A stretch of DNA of 64,000 bases from NCBI RefSeq assembly GCF_002101815.1, contig NZ_LQPM01000023.1, positions 1 through 64,000 on the forward strand. Reading direction: 5' to 3'. The translations under genes were made by a program, and so were the position numbers. The DNA is from Mycobacterium paraense (GTDB lineage Bacteria; Actinomycetota; Actinomycetes; Mycobacteriales; Mycobacteriaceae). Below the pieces are notes generated by a model. The model had not been told where the DNA came from. It searched no databases and was given only the letters and a program-made list of their open reading frames with translations. Below, piece by piece: positions 17,997 through 29,232 of the stretch (position 1 is its first letter; every line of letters starts with the position of its first letter).

Positions 17997-19070
17997 TCAG
18001 GTGAGCGGATCGGCGATGGTCGATTCCGCCAGCTGCGACAGTCCCTCGCGCACGTGGCGGGCCCACATCCCGCCGATGCCGTCCACCGACTCCAGGTCGT
18101 TGGCGCTGGCCGCCAGCAGGCCCTGCAGCGTTCCGAACGTCCGGACCAACAGATCCACGTGGGCGAACTGCAGCCGGGGGATGCCGGCCATCGCGCGGTA
18201 GCCGCGCGGGCTGAGCGCCGAATCCTGCGCCTCCGCCGTCGTCGGGTATCCGAAAACCTTTGCCAGCGAGGTGAAGTCGAGCAGCTCGGTGTCCGACAGG
18301 GCGTCCAGCTCGTCGAGCGTGGCGGTCAGCTGCGCCTCGGACAGCGGCTCGGGGCTGGCGTGGTAGTCGCGCACGATCAGTTCGCGGGCGATGTCGTTGC
18401 CGCCCAACAGCTCCTCGAGCTGCAGCCGCAACTGGCGGCCGTCGGTGCCCAGCTCGACGCAGTCGTAGTCGATCGCCAGGCCGATGCGCCGCACCAACTC
18501 CAGCCGCTGCACCACCGTCATCACGTCGCGCAGCGTGACGAAGTCCTCGATCTCGGCCCGGGACAGCTGCCTGCTGACCTCGTCGAGCCTCATCTTGTAC
18601 CGCTCCAGGGTGGCGATGGCCTGGTTGGCCCGCGACAGGATGGTCGCCGAATCGGCGACCACGTGGCGCTCCCCGGCGACGTAGACGGTCACGATGTTCA
18701 TCGAGTGGCTGACCGAGATCACCGGGTAGCCGGTCTGGATCGCGGCGCGCTCCGCCGAGCGGTGCCGGGTCCCCGATTCGTCGGTGGGGATCGACGGATC
18801 CGGAACCAACTGCACGTTGGCGCGGACGATGCGGCTGCCGTCGGTGGACAGCACGACGGCGCCGTCCATCTTGGCCAGCTCGCGCAGCCGCGTCGGCGCG
18901 TACCGGACGTCCAGGGCGAACCCGCCGTCGCAGATGGCCTCGACGTTCTCGTCGTTGCCCAGCACGATCAACGCGCCGGTGCGGCCGCGCAGGATGCGCT
19001 CCAGGCCGTCCCGCAGCCCGGTGCCCGGCGCCAGGCGGGCGACGGTCTCACGCAGTGTCGGACGGGTCAC
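17997..19070 (-). CDS. disA: DNA integrity scanning diadenylate cyclase DisA
   Basis: 357 residues. The N-terminal DAC domain has both catalytic motifs, DGA at residues 69-71 and RHR at 102-104, and makes cyclic di-AMP from two ATP. A linker helical domain follows, then a C-terminal helix-hairpin-helix DNA-binding domain (DLESVDGIGGMWARHVREG). The octamer scans DNA for branched structures. The stop is close to the convergent Rv3587c-like gene. The start overlaps the radA stop by 4 nt, so the two are coupled; RadA is known to interact with DisA functionally. Confidence 0.95.
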   Translation of the reverse strand: MTRPTLRETVARLAPGTGLRDGLERILRGRTGALIVLGNDENVEAICDGGFALDVRYAPTRLRELAKMDGAVVLSTDGSRIVRANVQLVPDPSIPTDESGTRHRSAERAAIQTGYPVISVSHSMNIVTVYVAGERHVVADSATILSRANQAIATLERYKMRLDEVSRQLSRAEIEDFVTLRDVMTVVQRLELVRRIGLAIDYDCVELGTDGRQLRLQLEELLGGNDIARELIVRDYHASPEPLSEAQLTATLDELDALSDTELLDFTSLAKVFGYPTTAEAQDSALSPRGYRAMAGIPRLQFAHVDLLVRTFGTLQGLLAASANDLESVDGIGGMWARHVREGLSQLAESTIADPLT

Positions 19071-20500
19071 AGCGTGTCATTCTGCGGCCCCACGGTGTTA
19101 TGCGTCCAGCCGTCGGGCCGCTCGGCGATGGCTTTCATGTGGAGCAGGGCCGCGACGATGGTCGGCGCACGCAGCGCCCGCATCCCGCTCGGCACGATCT
19201 CGCGCCGGGGGTCATCGCCGTCCGGGATGAGCGCGATGCTGAACCCCTGGCGTGCGGCTTCGGCCAGCCGCCGCTCCATCCCGGCCACCCGGCGCAGGTC
19301 GCCCGCGAGCCCCACCTCGCCGATCATCACCGCCGTGGTGGGCAGCGGCAGGTTGGTGTACGCCGAGGCCAGCGCGATCGCGACGGCAAGATCGGAGGAC
19401 GGATCGGTCAACCGCATGCCGCCCACGGTGGACAGGTAGACGTCGTTGACGGCGATGTTCAGGCGGGCGTGCTTTTCCAGCACGGCGGCGATCATCGCGG
19501 CGCGGGCGTGGTCGATGCCGCTGACGGCGCGGCGCGGCGAGCCGCCCGACGGGCTCGCCAGCAGCGCCTGCACCTCGCCGATCAGCGGCCGCTTTCCGTC
19601 CAGCGCCACCGTGATCGCGGTGCCCGCGACGGGCGCCGGCCGCTGATCCAGGAAGAGGTGCGACGGGTCGTTGACGTCCTCGATCCCGTTGTCGTGCAGC
19701 ATGAAACAGCCGACCTCGTCGGCGGCGCCGAACCGGTTCTTGATCCCGCGGACCATCCGCAGCGAGCCGTTGCGGTCGCCCTCGAAGTGCAGGACCACGT
19801 CGACGAGGTGTTCCAGCGAGCGCGGCCCGGCGATGGCGCCATCCTTGGTCACGTGCCCGACCAGGATCAGGGCGACGCCGGCGGACTTCGCCGCGGCCGT
19901 CAGCGCCGCGGTCACCGCGCGCACCTGCGTGACCCCGCCGGCGACGCCGTCGGCCTCGGTGGTGGACATGGTCTGCACCGAGTCGACGATGACGAGCGCG
20001 GGCCGGACCGTCGCGATGTGATCGAGCACCGTGTGCAGGTCGGACTCGGCGGCCAGGTACAGCTCGTCGCCGCCGCAGTTGATGCGGTCGGCGCGCAGCC
20101 GGATCTGCCCGGCCGACTCCTCGCCGGAGATGTACAGCGCCCGGCTGCCGGCCTGGGCCCAGCGGTGGGCGACCTTGAGCAACAGCGTCGACTTGCCCAC
20201 GCCCGGATCGCCCGCCAGCAGCGTGACCGAGCCGGGGACCACGCCGCCGCCGAGCACCCGGTCCAACTCGCCGACGCCGGTGGAGCGGTGCCGCGTGCTG
20301 TGCGCCTCTACCGAACTGATGGGAACGGCCCGCGACGCCGACGCCGCCGACGCGCCGGCGCGCCGCCCCCCGCCGACGGCGGCCAGTACCGGCACCTCGT
20401 CGACGGTGCCCCAGGTGCCGCACTCCCCGCAGCGGCCCACCCACTTGGCGGTGACGTGCTGGCATTCGGAGCAGCGGTATTGCGAGCGGGGATGTGCCAC
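19067..20500 (-). CDS. radA: DNA repair ATPase RadA
   Basis: 477 residues. The N-terminal zinc finger has Cys10, Cys13, Cys24 and Cys27 (CSEC and CGEC). The RecA-like ATPase domain has Walker A GDPGVGKST at 97-105 and the RadA-specific KNRFG motif. The C-terminal region is a Lon-protease-like domain. RadA promotes branch migration in recombination. The gene is cotranscribed with disA by a 4-nt overlap. A short gap separates it from lpqE on the same strand. Confidence 0.95.
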   Translation of the reverse strand: MAHPRSQYRCSECQHVTAKWVGRCGECGTWGTVDEVPVLAAVGGGRRAGASAASASRAVPISSVEAHSTRHRSTGVGELDRVLGGGVVPGSVTLLAGDPGVGKSTLLLKVAHRWAQAGSRALYISGEESAGQIRLRADRINCGGDELYLAAESDLHTVLDHIATVRPALVIVDSVQTMSTTEADGVAGGVTQVRAVTAALTAAAKSAGVALILVGHVTKDGAIAGPRSLEHLVDVVLHFEGDRNGSLRMVRGIKNRFGAADEVGCFMLHDNGIEDVNDPSHLFLDQRPAPVAGTAITVALDGKRPLIGEVQALLASPSGGSPRRAVSGIDHARAAMIAAVLEKHARLNIAVNDVYLSTVGGMRLTDPSSDLAVAIALASAYTNLPLPTTAVMIGEVGLAGDLRRVAGMERRLAEAARQGFSIALIPDGDDPRREIVPSGMRALRAPTIVAALLHMKAIAERPDGWTHNTVGPQNDTL

Positions 20501-20571
20501 GTCATGACGGTATCGGGCGGGTGCGACAAGCCCGGTGTGACAGGCCGGGACCGTCCCCGGTTAGCGCCCGC

Positions 20572-21090
20572 TCAGGCGGGTTGGGGCCCCACCCCGGCCG
20601 AAACCGGCACCATCACGCTGGCCTGCCCGGCCTTCTCGAAGTTGAAGGTGAAGTTGTAGGCCAGGCCGTTGCTGATGGGCTTGGCCAGGGCGACGGTCGC
20701 CTTGACGGCGTTGTTCGGCTCGAGCGGGCCCGGGGCCACGTTCTGGCCTTCGGGCTTGCCGATGAACAGCATCCCTCCGGCGGGCAGCCGGCCATCGCCG
20801 CCGATCGTGACCGCGCCGACGTCACTGGTGATGCTCACCAACCGGTCCGCGACGTCCGGCGACTGGTTGACGGCCACCGCCACCAGGTCCACCGTCCGCC
20901 CCGGCTGCAGGAAGTCACCGGTCTGGACGGCCTGCATGCGGATGTCGCGCAGCGCGACGTTGTTGATGGTGACCCGGTTGCCGTTGACGGCGGGCTCCTG
21001 GGTGGCCATTTGCGAGATCTGACCGGCTCCGCAACCGCTGAGCAGGGCGGCGACCAAGGCGACCAGACCGACGACGGCGAAGCGGTTCAC
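20572..21090 (-). CDS. lpqE: Lipoprotein LpqE
   Basis: 172 residues from GTG 21090, preceded by AGGAGG. The signal sequence VGLVALVAALLSGC ends in a lipobox with the lipidated cysteine at about residue 20. The mature domain is a beta-sandwich resembling copper-chaperone PCuAC/YcnI-like folds in pattern (valines alternating with polar residues). The order radA-lpqE-carD matches Rv3585-Rv3584-Rv3583c. Surface location is expected; function unknown. Confidence 0.87.
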   Translation of the reverse strand: MNRFAVVGLVALVAALLSGCGAGQISQMATQEPAVNGNRVTINNVALRDIRMQAVQTGDFLQPGRTVDLVAVAVNQSPDVADRLVSITSDVGAVTIGGDGRLPAGGMLFIGKPEGQNVAPGPLEPNNAVKATVALAKPISNGLAYNFTFNFEKAGQASVMVPVSAGVGPQPA

Positions 21091-21881
<791 letters not shown>

Positions 21882-21899
21882 AGGCCCTGAGGCTCTCCG

Positions 21900-22571
21900 G
21901 TGGCCGGGGGCGCGGTTGTCGCAGTGGTCCCGGCCGCGGGGTCGGGAGAACGGCTTCAGGCCGGCATTCCCAAGGCATTCTGCGAACTCGACGGGCATAC
22001 CCTGCTTGAGCGCGCCGTCGCGGGCCTGCTGGAGTCCGGGGTCGTCGACCATGTCGTGGCGGCCGTCCCGGCCGATCGCATCGACCAGGCCAAGCTAGTC
22101 CTCGGCGGCCACGCCACGGTCGTGGCCGGCGGGGCCGGCCGTATCGACTCGGTCCGTCTGGGTTTGTCCGCATTGCCCGGCGAGCCCGAGTTCGTGCTGG
22201 TCCATGACGCCGCCCGGGCCCTGACCCCGCCCGCACTGATCGTGCGAGTGGTCGAGGCGCTGCGGTCGGGCCACGGCGCCGTCGTGCCCGCGCTGCCCCT
22301 GTCTGACACCATCAAGGCCGTGGATGCCAACGGGGTGGTCCTGGGCACGCCGGAGCGGGCCGGCCTGCGGGCCGTGCAGACGCCGCAAGGGTTCGAAACC
22401 GCCCTGCTGCTGCGCGCCTACGAACGGGCCGACACCGCCGACTTCACCGACGACGCGTCGCTGGTCGAGCACGTCGGCGGCCAGGTGCAGGTCGTCGCGG
22501 GCGACCCGCTGGCGTTCAAGATCACCACCCAGCTCGACCTGGTGCTGGCCCAAGCGGTCGTGCGCCGGTGA
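21900..22571 (+). CDS. ispD: 2-C-methyl-D-erythritol 4-phosphate cytidylyltransferase
   Basis: 223 residues from GTG 21900. The nucleotide-binding start VVPAAGSGERLQAGIPKAF is the family signature. VHDAARAL and the later Thr/Lys-containing segment (QTPQGFET) complete the active site. It makes CDP-methylerythritol, the third step of the MEP isoprenoid pathway. The stop overlaps the ispF start by 4 nt (GTGA). Confidence 0.95.
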   Translation: MAGGAVVAVVPAAGSGERLQAGIPKAFCELDGHTLLERAVAGLLESGVVDHVVAAVPADRIDQAKLVLGGHATVVAGGAGRIDSVRLGLSALPGEPEFVLVHDAARALTPPALIVRVVEALRSGHGAVVPALPLSDTIKAVDANGVVLGTPERAGLRAVQTPQGFETALLLRAYERADTADFTDDASLVEHVGGQVQVVAGDPLAFKITTQLDLVLAQAVVRR

Positions 22572-23047
22572 GCGAGCTGCCGCGGGTCGGGTTGGGCACC
22601 GACGTGCACCCGATCCAGCCCGGGCGTCCGTGCTGGCTGCTGGGGCTGCTGTTCGACGGCGCCGACGGCTGCGCGGGCCACTCCGACGGCGACGTGGGCG
22701 CGCACGCGCTGTGCGACGCGCTGCTGTCGGCGACCGGGTTGGGCGATATCGGCGCCGTGTTCGGCGTCGACGATTCCCGCTGGCAGGGCGTGACCGGCGC
22801 CGACATGCTGCGCCACGTCGTCGGCCTGGTTGCGGAGCGCGGGTACCGGGTCGGCAACGCGGCCGTCCAGGTGATCGGCAACCGGCCGAAGGTCGGCCCG
22901 CGCCGCGCGGAGGCGCAGCGGGTCCTTTCCGATCTGCTCGGGGCGCCGGTGTCGGTGTCCGCGACCACCACCGACGGCCTGGGACTGACCGGGCGGGGCG
23001 AGGGATTGGCCGCGATCGCCACGGCGCTGGTGTTCGCCACCGGCTAG
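22568..23047 (+). CDS. ispF: 2-C-methyl-D-erythritol 2,4-cyclodiphosphate synthase
   Basis: 159 residues. The zinc-binding motif GTDVHPIQPG (Asp and His) is near the N-terminus and HSDGDVGAHALCDALLSA carries the third ligand and the conserved substrate loop. TTTDGLGLTGRGEG near the C-terminus is the cytidine-binding signature. It cyclises CDP-ME 2-phosphate in the MEP pathway. Translationally coupled to ispD. The trimer is cytoplasmic. Confidence 0.95.
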   Translation: MSELPRVGLGTDVHPIQPGRPCWLLGLLFDGADGCAGHSDGDVGAHALCDALLSATGLGDIGAVFGVDDSRWQGVTGADMLRHVVGLVAERGYRVGNAAVQVIGNRPKVGPRRAEAQRVLSDLLGAPVSVSATTTDGLGLTGRGEGLAAIATALVFATG

Positions 23048-23074
23048 CGTCGCGGGTCGCGGCAATTGGGCAGG

Positions 23075-23088
23075 TAAGCTGGCACGTC
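23075..23088 (+). promoter_or_regulatory. Predicted leaderless promoter of cysS
   Basis: TAAGCT (23075-23080) is followed by 8 nt and GTG, with no Shine-Dalgarno sequence. The 18 nt 23075-23092 are the same as at lysS (3586-3603). Confidence 0.6.
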
Positions 23089-24495
<1,407 letters not shown>

Positions 24496-25425
24496 ATGGC
24501 CGGCAACTCGCGGCGCCGGGGGGCGGTACGCAAATCCGGCACCAAGAAGGGCCCCACCGTCGGCTCCGGGGGCCAGCGTCGTCGCGGGCTGGAAGGCCGC
24601 GGCCCCACCCCGCCGGCGCACCTGCGCCCCCACCACCCGGCCGCCAAGCGGGCCCAGTCGCAGCCGCGGCGGCCCGCCAAGCGCACCGACGAGACCGAAA
24701 CGGTGCTGGGCCGCAACCCGGTGCTGGAGTGCCTGCGCGCCGGCGTCCCGGCGACCGCGCTGTATGTCGCCCTGGGCACCGAGGCGGACGAGCGGCTCAC
24801 CGAATCCGTCGCCCGCGCGGCCGATTTGGGGATCGCGATCCTGGAGGTGCCGCGCGCCGACCTGGACCGGATGACCACCAACCACCTGCACCAGGGCATC
24901 GCCCTGCAGGTGCCGCCGTACAACTACGCGCACCCCGACGACCTGCTGGCGGCCGCCACCGACTCGCCACCGGCGCTGCTGGTCGCGTTGGACAATATCT
25001 CCGACCCGCGCAACCTCGGCGCCATCGTGCGCTCGGTCGCGGCGTTCGGCGGCCACGGCGTGCTCATCCCGCAGCGGCGTTCGGCCTCGGTGACGGCGGT
25101 GGCGTGGCGCACCAGCGCCGGCGCCGCGGCGCGCGTCCCGGTGGCGCGGGCCACCAATCTGACCCGGGCGCTGAAGGGTTGGGCCGACGCCGGGTTGCGC
25201 GTCGTCGGACTTGACGCCGACGGCGACACCGCGGTCGACGACCTGGACGGCACCGACCCGCTGGTCGTGGTCGTCGGCTCGGAGGGCAAGGGCCTGTCGC
25301 GGTTGGTGCGGCAGACCTGCGACGAGGTGGTGTCCATTCCGATGGCGGGCCGCACCGAATCGCTGAACGCCTCGGTGGCCGCCGGGGTGGTGCTCGCCGA
25401 AATCGCCCGTCAGCGCAGGCATTAA
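24496..25425 (+). CDS. rlmB: 23S rRNA (guanosine-2'-O-)-methyltransferase RlmB, SpoU family
   Basis: 309 residues. A basic N-terminal extension of about 70 residues is followed by a substrate-binding domain (VLGRNPVLECLRAGVP) and a SPOUT methyltransferase domain with the three SpoU motifs: DPRNLGAIVRSVAAFG, VVVGSEGKGLSRLV and IPMAGRTESLNASVAAG. The trefoil knot binds S-adenosylmethionine. The start codon is adjacent to the cysS stop, so the two genes form one transcript. The exact 23S target is inferred from family membership. Confidence 0.9.
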   Translation: MAGNSRRRGAVRKSGTKKGPTVGSGGQRRRGLEGRGPTPPAHLRPHHPAAKRAQSQPRRPAKRTDETETVLGRNPVLECLRAGVPATALYVALGTEADERLTESVARAADLGIAILEVPRADLDRMTTNHLHQGIALQVPPYNYAHPDDLLAAATDSPPALLVALDNISDPRNLGAIVRSVAAFGGHGVLIPQRRSASVTAVAWRTSAGAAARVPVARATNLTRALKGWADAGLRVVGLDADGDTAVDDLDGTDPLVVVVGSEGKGLSRLVRQTCDEVVSIPMAGRTESLNASVAAGVVLAEIARQRRH

Positions 25426-26400
25426 TTGATCGCTCGCCGCGTCGCTGCGCTGTTGGTGCTGGGGCTCGGGCTGCTCGTCGCGCCGCCGGCGTCGGCGCAG
25501 CCGGCCGAATTCGACCTGCAGGCCCATCGCGGCGGACGCGGAGAAACCACCGAGGAATCCCTGCGGGCGTTCGCCAAGTCGCTCGAATTGGGCGTCAGCA
25601 CACTCGAACTCGACATCGGCATCACCAAGGACTCCCAGCCGCTGGTGTGGCACGACCCGACGATCGACGCGGCGAAGTGCACCGACACGGCGCCGGCGTT
25701 CGCCGGTGACCCGGCGTATCCCTACGTCGGCAAGCTCGTGCACGACCTCACCCTGGTCCAGATCCGCACGCTCGATTGCGGCAAGCGCCTCAGCGAGTTT
25801 CCCGACGCCGAAGTCGTGCGCGGCAACAAGATAGCGACGCTGCCCGACGTCTTCGCGCTCGCCGACTCCTATCACGCGGGGGTGCGCTTCAACATCGAGA
25901 CGAAGGTCGAGGCCGACAAGCCGGGCGCCTCGGCCGGACCCCAGGAGTTCGTCGACGTGATACTCGCGGCGGTCCGGTCGGCGGGCAAGGTCGACCGGGT
26001 CGAAATCCAGAGCTTCGACTGGCGGACCCTACCCATGGTCCGCCGCGCGGAGCCCACCATCCCGCTGGTTGCCCTCTACGACGAGCAGACCTGGGCGCCG
26101 GGGTCGCCGTGGCTGGCCGGGGTCGACGCCGCCGCGGTCGGCGACCCGATGATCGGCGCGCGGCTGGTGGGCGCCGACCTGGTCTCGCCCGACTACGGGC
26201 TGGTCACCGGCGAGGCCTACGTCGACCGCGCGCACGCCTTGGGGCTCAAGGTGATTCCGTGGACCGTCGACGACGCCGGCGCCATGCGTAAGCAGATCGG
26301 TTACGGCGTCGACGGCATCATCACCGACTTCCCGACCCTGCTCCGCGGGGTGCTGGCCGACCTCGGCATGCCGCTGCCGCCGGCCTACCACCGGACCTAG
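25426..26400 (+). CDS. Secreted glycerophosphodiester phosphodiesterase
   Basis: 324 residues. The signal peptide ARRVAALLVLGLGLLVAPPASA ends at about residue 24. GDPD catalytic residues are His34 (AHRGG), Glu61 and Asp63 (LELD), and His76 (WHDP), with the C-terminal IPWTVDD segment closing the TIM barrel. The start is TTG 25426, one base after the rlmB stop, and would need reinitiation; a start further in would remove the signal peptide. The enzyme would cleave glycerophosphodiesters outside the membrane. I do not recall it at this place in M. tuberculosis. Confidence 0.82.
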   Translation: MIARRVAALLVLGLGLLVAPPASAQPAEFDLQAHRGGRGETTEESLRAFAKSLELGVSTLELDIGITKDSQPLVWHDPTIDAAKCTDTAPAFAGDPAYPYVGKLVHDLTLVQIRTLDCGKRLSEFPDAEVVRGNKIATLPDVFALADSYHAGVRFNIETKVEADKPGASAGPQEFVDVILAAVRSAGKVDRVEIQSFDWRTLPMVRRAEPTIPLVALYDEQTWAPGSPWLAGVDAAAVGDPMIGARLVGADLVSPDYGLVTGEAYVDRAHALGLKVIPWTVDDAGAMRKQIGYGVDGIITDFPTLLRGVLADLGMPLPPAYHRT

Positions 26401-26490
26401 CCGGCGCGGCGGTGCGGCGTCCGCCCCACTTCCGCCGCGACATCTATTTGCTAAACCGAAAATTTGGCCCACAGAACGCCCGCGCACCGT

Positions 26491-26502
26491 TATAGTCGCC
26501 GC
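26491..26502 (+). promoter_or_regulatory. Leaderless promoter of the LuxR-type regulator
   Basis: TATAGT, a near-consensus -10 element, is followed by six bases and the GTG start codon at 26503, so the transcript is predicted to start at the codon. Confidence 0.6.
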
Positions 26503-29130
26503 GTGATCAGCGGCGAGCTGCTGACTGGGCGCGACAGCGAATTGGGGATCATTCGCCGTGCCCTGAGCGGGACTGGCAACCACTCCGGGGTGGTGATCGC
26601 CGGTGCCGCCGGTGTGGGCAAGACCTGGCTGGCCCGCGAAGTGCTGCGGCGCGCCGAGGCGGCGGGTGAGCGGACCAAGTGGATCGTCGGCACCGAATCG
26701 GCGCATGCGCTGCCCCTGGGGGCGTTCATCGGTTTGCTGGGCGACGCGCTGGCAGACCCCCTGACCAACGTGCGGCGCGTGATCGAGTCGTTCGTCGCCC
26801 GTCAGCGCCGCGGCCGGGTGGTCGTGGGCGTCGATGACGCCCATCTGCTGGACGGATTGTCGGCCCTCGTCATTCATCAGCTGGCGCAGTCCGGCGGGGC
26901 CCGGCTGGTGGTCACCGTCCGCACCGGCAGCGCGGTGCCCGACGCGGTGACCGCGCTGTGGAAGGACGGGCTGCTGCCCCGGCTGGACCTGGAACCGCTC
27001 TCGGCCGCGGCCACTCGCGAGGTCATCGAGACCACGCTGGGCGGTCCGGTGGACGCGCGCAGCGCGGCCCGGTTCCGGCGCCTCACCGGCGGCAACACAC
27101 TGTTTCTCCGGCAGCTGCTCGCCGATCAGATGGCGGCCGGGCGGATGCGGCAGGTGGCCGGCGTGTGGATGTGGGAAGGCGACGTCGCGGTCTCGGCCAG
27201 CCTGTCGGACACGGTGGGGCGCCAGCTGGATCGGTTGAGCCCGCCGCTGGCGCTGGTCGTCGACACGCTGTCGCAGTGCGAGCCGCTTCCCGTGGAGTTG
27301 CTGTGCGACGTGGTGCGCCGCGAGGACCTGGTGGCCGCCGAGAGCATGGGCCTGGTGAACGTCGAACGCACCCCGGGCGGGTTGATGGCGAGGCTGGCGC
27401 ACCCCCTGTTCGGCGAGCTGCGCCGTGCCGGCGCCGGCGAGATGTACCTGTCGACGATCAGGGGCCGCCTGGCGACGCGCCTGGCGCAACACGGCGACGC
27501 CGACATGCAGGCCACCGTGCGCCGGGCGCTGCTGAGGCTGGAGTCGGATCTCGATCCCGATGCCGAGCTGTACCTGAAGTCCGCGCGGCACGCGATGACG
27601 CTGCTGGATCTCGAGCTGGCCGACCGGTTCGCCAACGCCGCCGCGCAGGCGGGGGCGCCGGGTGCCGCCGGGGTCCGGGCGATGAACCTGGTACTGCTGG
27701 GGCGCGGCGAGCAGGCCGAGCACGCGCTGCGCGACCTGGCCGCGGCGGACGCGCCCGAGGGCCATCACTGGGCGACCGTGCGGGCGGCCAACCTGGTGTG
27801 GATGCTGGGCAAGCCGGCCGAGGCCGCGCGGATCCTCGACGGCCTCGCCACGGCCGAGGAGAAGCCGGGGCAGGCGGCCGAGCGCCTGGCGGTGCAGGCC
27901 TGCCTGGACGCGGTGTCGGCGCGCTGCGAGCTCGCCGCCGACAGGGCGCGGGCCGCGCTGGAATCGGGCGCGCTGCCCGATTTCCACGCGATGATGGCCT
28001 CGCTCGCGTTGATCATGGCCATGGGGGCGATGGGGACGGTCGAGGACCTCGCTGGCGTGGCCGAGGAGGCGTTGCGGCGGGCGACGACGTCGTTTCAGGC
28101 GTCGCACATGCGGTTCTGGTTCGGCGCCGTGTACGGCCGGGCCTGCCGCCTGACCGGACGTATCGACGAATTCGTCAGCACCGCAGAGCAATTGGCCAAC
28201 TCGGCCCGGGACGTTCCCGGCCTCGCGTATGCAAACCTGGCCCTGCTGTTGGGCAACGCCGAACTGGTTCGCGGCGCCGCCGCCGACGCGGCCCGGCTGG
28301 TGCACGAAGCGCTCGCCGGGGCCGAAAGACACGCCGTCACAACGGGTTTGCGGGCCGCAAGCTACTTCGCGCTGGCCGAAGCGCACGCCAAGCTGGGACA
28401 GGCCGCCGAGGCGAACGACGCCCTCACCGGGGCGCGGTCGTGCGTGCCGCCGGACTTTTTGTTCATGCACACCGCGCTCTCGCTGGCCGGCGGGTGGGCG
28501 ATGGCAGCGAGCGGCCACTTGAGCGAGGCGGTGGCCGACGCGCGGGAGGCGGGGCGGATCGCCCGCGACCGCAGCCAGCCGACCCACGAGTTGGCGTGCA
28601 TACAGGCCGCGGCCCAATGGGGCGACGCCTCGGACGCGGCGCGGGCCCGGGTACTGGCCGGGGCGCTGTCGCTGCCGCTGGCCGACGCGGTCGCCCTGCA
28701 CGCGGAGGCCCTGCTCGCCGGGAACGGCGAGGGGCTGCTGGCCGCCGCCGCGGCCTACCGGGGGATCGGCGACCGGGCCGCGGCCGCCGACGCGGCGGCG
28801 CAGGCCTCCGTCGCGTTCGTCGCCGATCAGCAGCACAAGCGCGGGCTCTATGCCGCGGCGCTGGCCGGCGAACTGGCCGAGGAGTGTGGCGGCCTGTCCA
28901 CGCCCGCGTTGCGGACCCCGGTCGGTCTCAAGTTGTCCGGCCGCCAGCGTGATGTCATCGAACTGGTCGTGGCCGGCCTGTCCAACCGGCAAATCGCCGA
29001 AAGACTGGTGATGTCCGTGCGGACCGTCGAGGGGCATGTCTACCGGGCCTGCCAGCGGGTCGGGGCCAAGTCACGCGAGGAACTGGCGTCGATCGTCAGG
29101 TCCGGTCCCGGCGACGGTCAGGCAGGCTGA
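26503..29130 (+). CDS. Large ATP-binding LuxR-family transcriptional regulator
   Basis: 875 residues. The N-terminal AAA/STAND-type ATPase has Walker A GAAGVGKT at residues 34-41 and the acidic Walker B region VVVGVDDAHLL. The middle is Ala/Leu-rich and probably forms TPR-like helical repeats. The C-terminus is a LuxR helix-turn-helix (LSGRQRDVIELVVAGLSNRQ and RTVEGHVYRACQ). This layout fits LAL/MalT-like signal-integrating activators. The GTG 26503 start rests on the leaderless promoter. A P450 gene follows 102 nt later and is a possible target. The inducing ligand is not known. Confidence 0.9.
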   Translation: MISGELLTGRDSELGIIRRALSGTGNHSGVVIAGAAGVGKTWLAREVLRRAEAAGERTKWIVGTESAHALPLGAFIGLLGDALADPLTNVRRVIESFVARQRRGRVVVGVDDAHLLDGLSALVIHQLAQSGGARLVVTVRTGSAVPDAVTALWKDGLLPRLDLEPLSAAATREVIETTLGGPVDARSAARFRRLTGGNTLFLRQLLADQMAAGRMRQVAGVWMWEGDVAVSASLSDTVGRQLDRLSPPLALVVDTLSQCEPLPVELLCDVVRREDLVAAESMGLVNVERTPGGLMARLAHPLFGELRRAGAGEMYLSTIRGRLATRLAQHGDADMQATVRRALLRLESDLDPDAELYLKSARHAMTLLDLELADRFANAAAQAGAPGAAGVRAMNLVLLGRGEQAEHALRDLAAADAPEGHHWATVRAANLVWMLGKPAEAARILDGLATAEEKPGQAAERLAVQACLDAVSARCELAADRARAALESGALPDFHAMMASLALIMAMGAMGTVEDLAGVAEEALRRATTSFQASHMRFWFGAVYGRACRLTGRIDEFVSTAEQLANSARDVPGLAYANLALLLGNAELVRGAAADAARLVHEALAGAERHAVTTGLRAASYFALAEAHAKLGQAAEANDALTGARSCVPPDFLFMHTALSLAGGWAMAASGHLSEAVADAREAGRIARDRSQPTHELACIQAAAQWGDASDAARARVLAGALSLPLADAVALHAEALLAGNGEGLLAAAAAYRGIGDRAAAADAAAQASVAFVADQQHKRGLYAAALAGELAEECGGLSTPALRTPVGLKLSGRQRDVIELVVAGLSNRQIAERLVMSVRTVEGHVYRACQRVGAKSREELASIVRSGPGDGQAG

Positions 29131-29232
29131 CGCACCGCGGCTGCGCCTGACTCCCGCCAAGTCGAGTAGCCGACTACGCATGTGCACTTGTCGAACTCGG
29201 CCATACCGTGCCTCTCAACAAAAGGAGAGCGC

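Noticed and set aside
26029..29037. A 1002-codon open frame on the minus strand opposite the LuxR-type gene
   Set aside because: It is antisense to a protein with clear ATPase and helix-turn-helix motifs, shows low-complexity His/Gln/Arg/Gly composition and no domain. Such frames are expected in GC-rich DNA.
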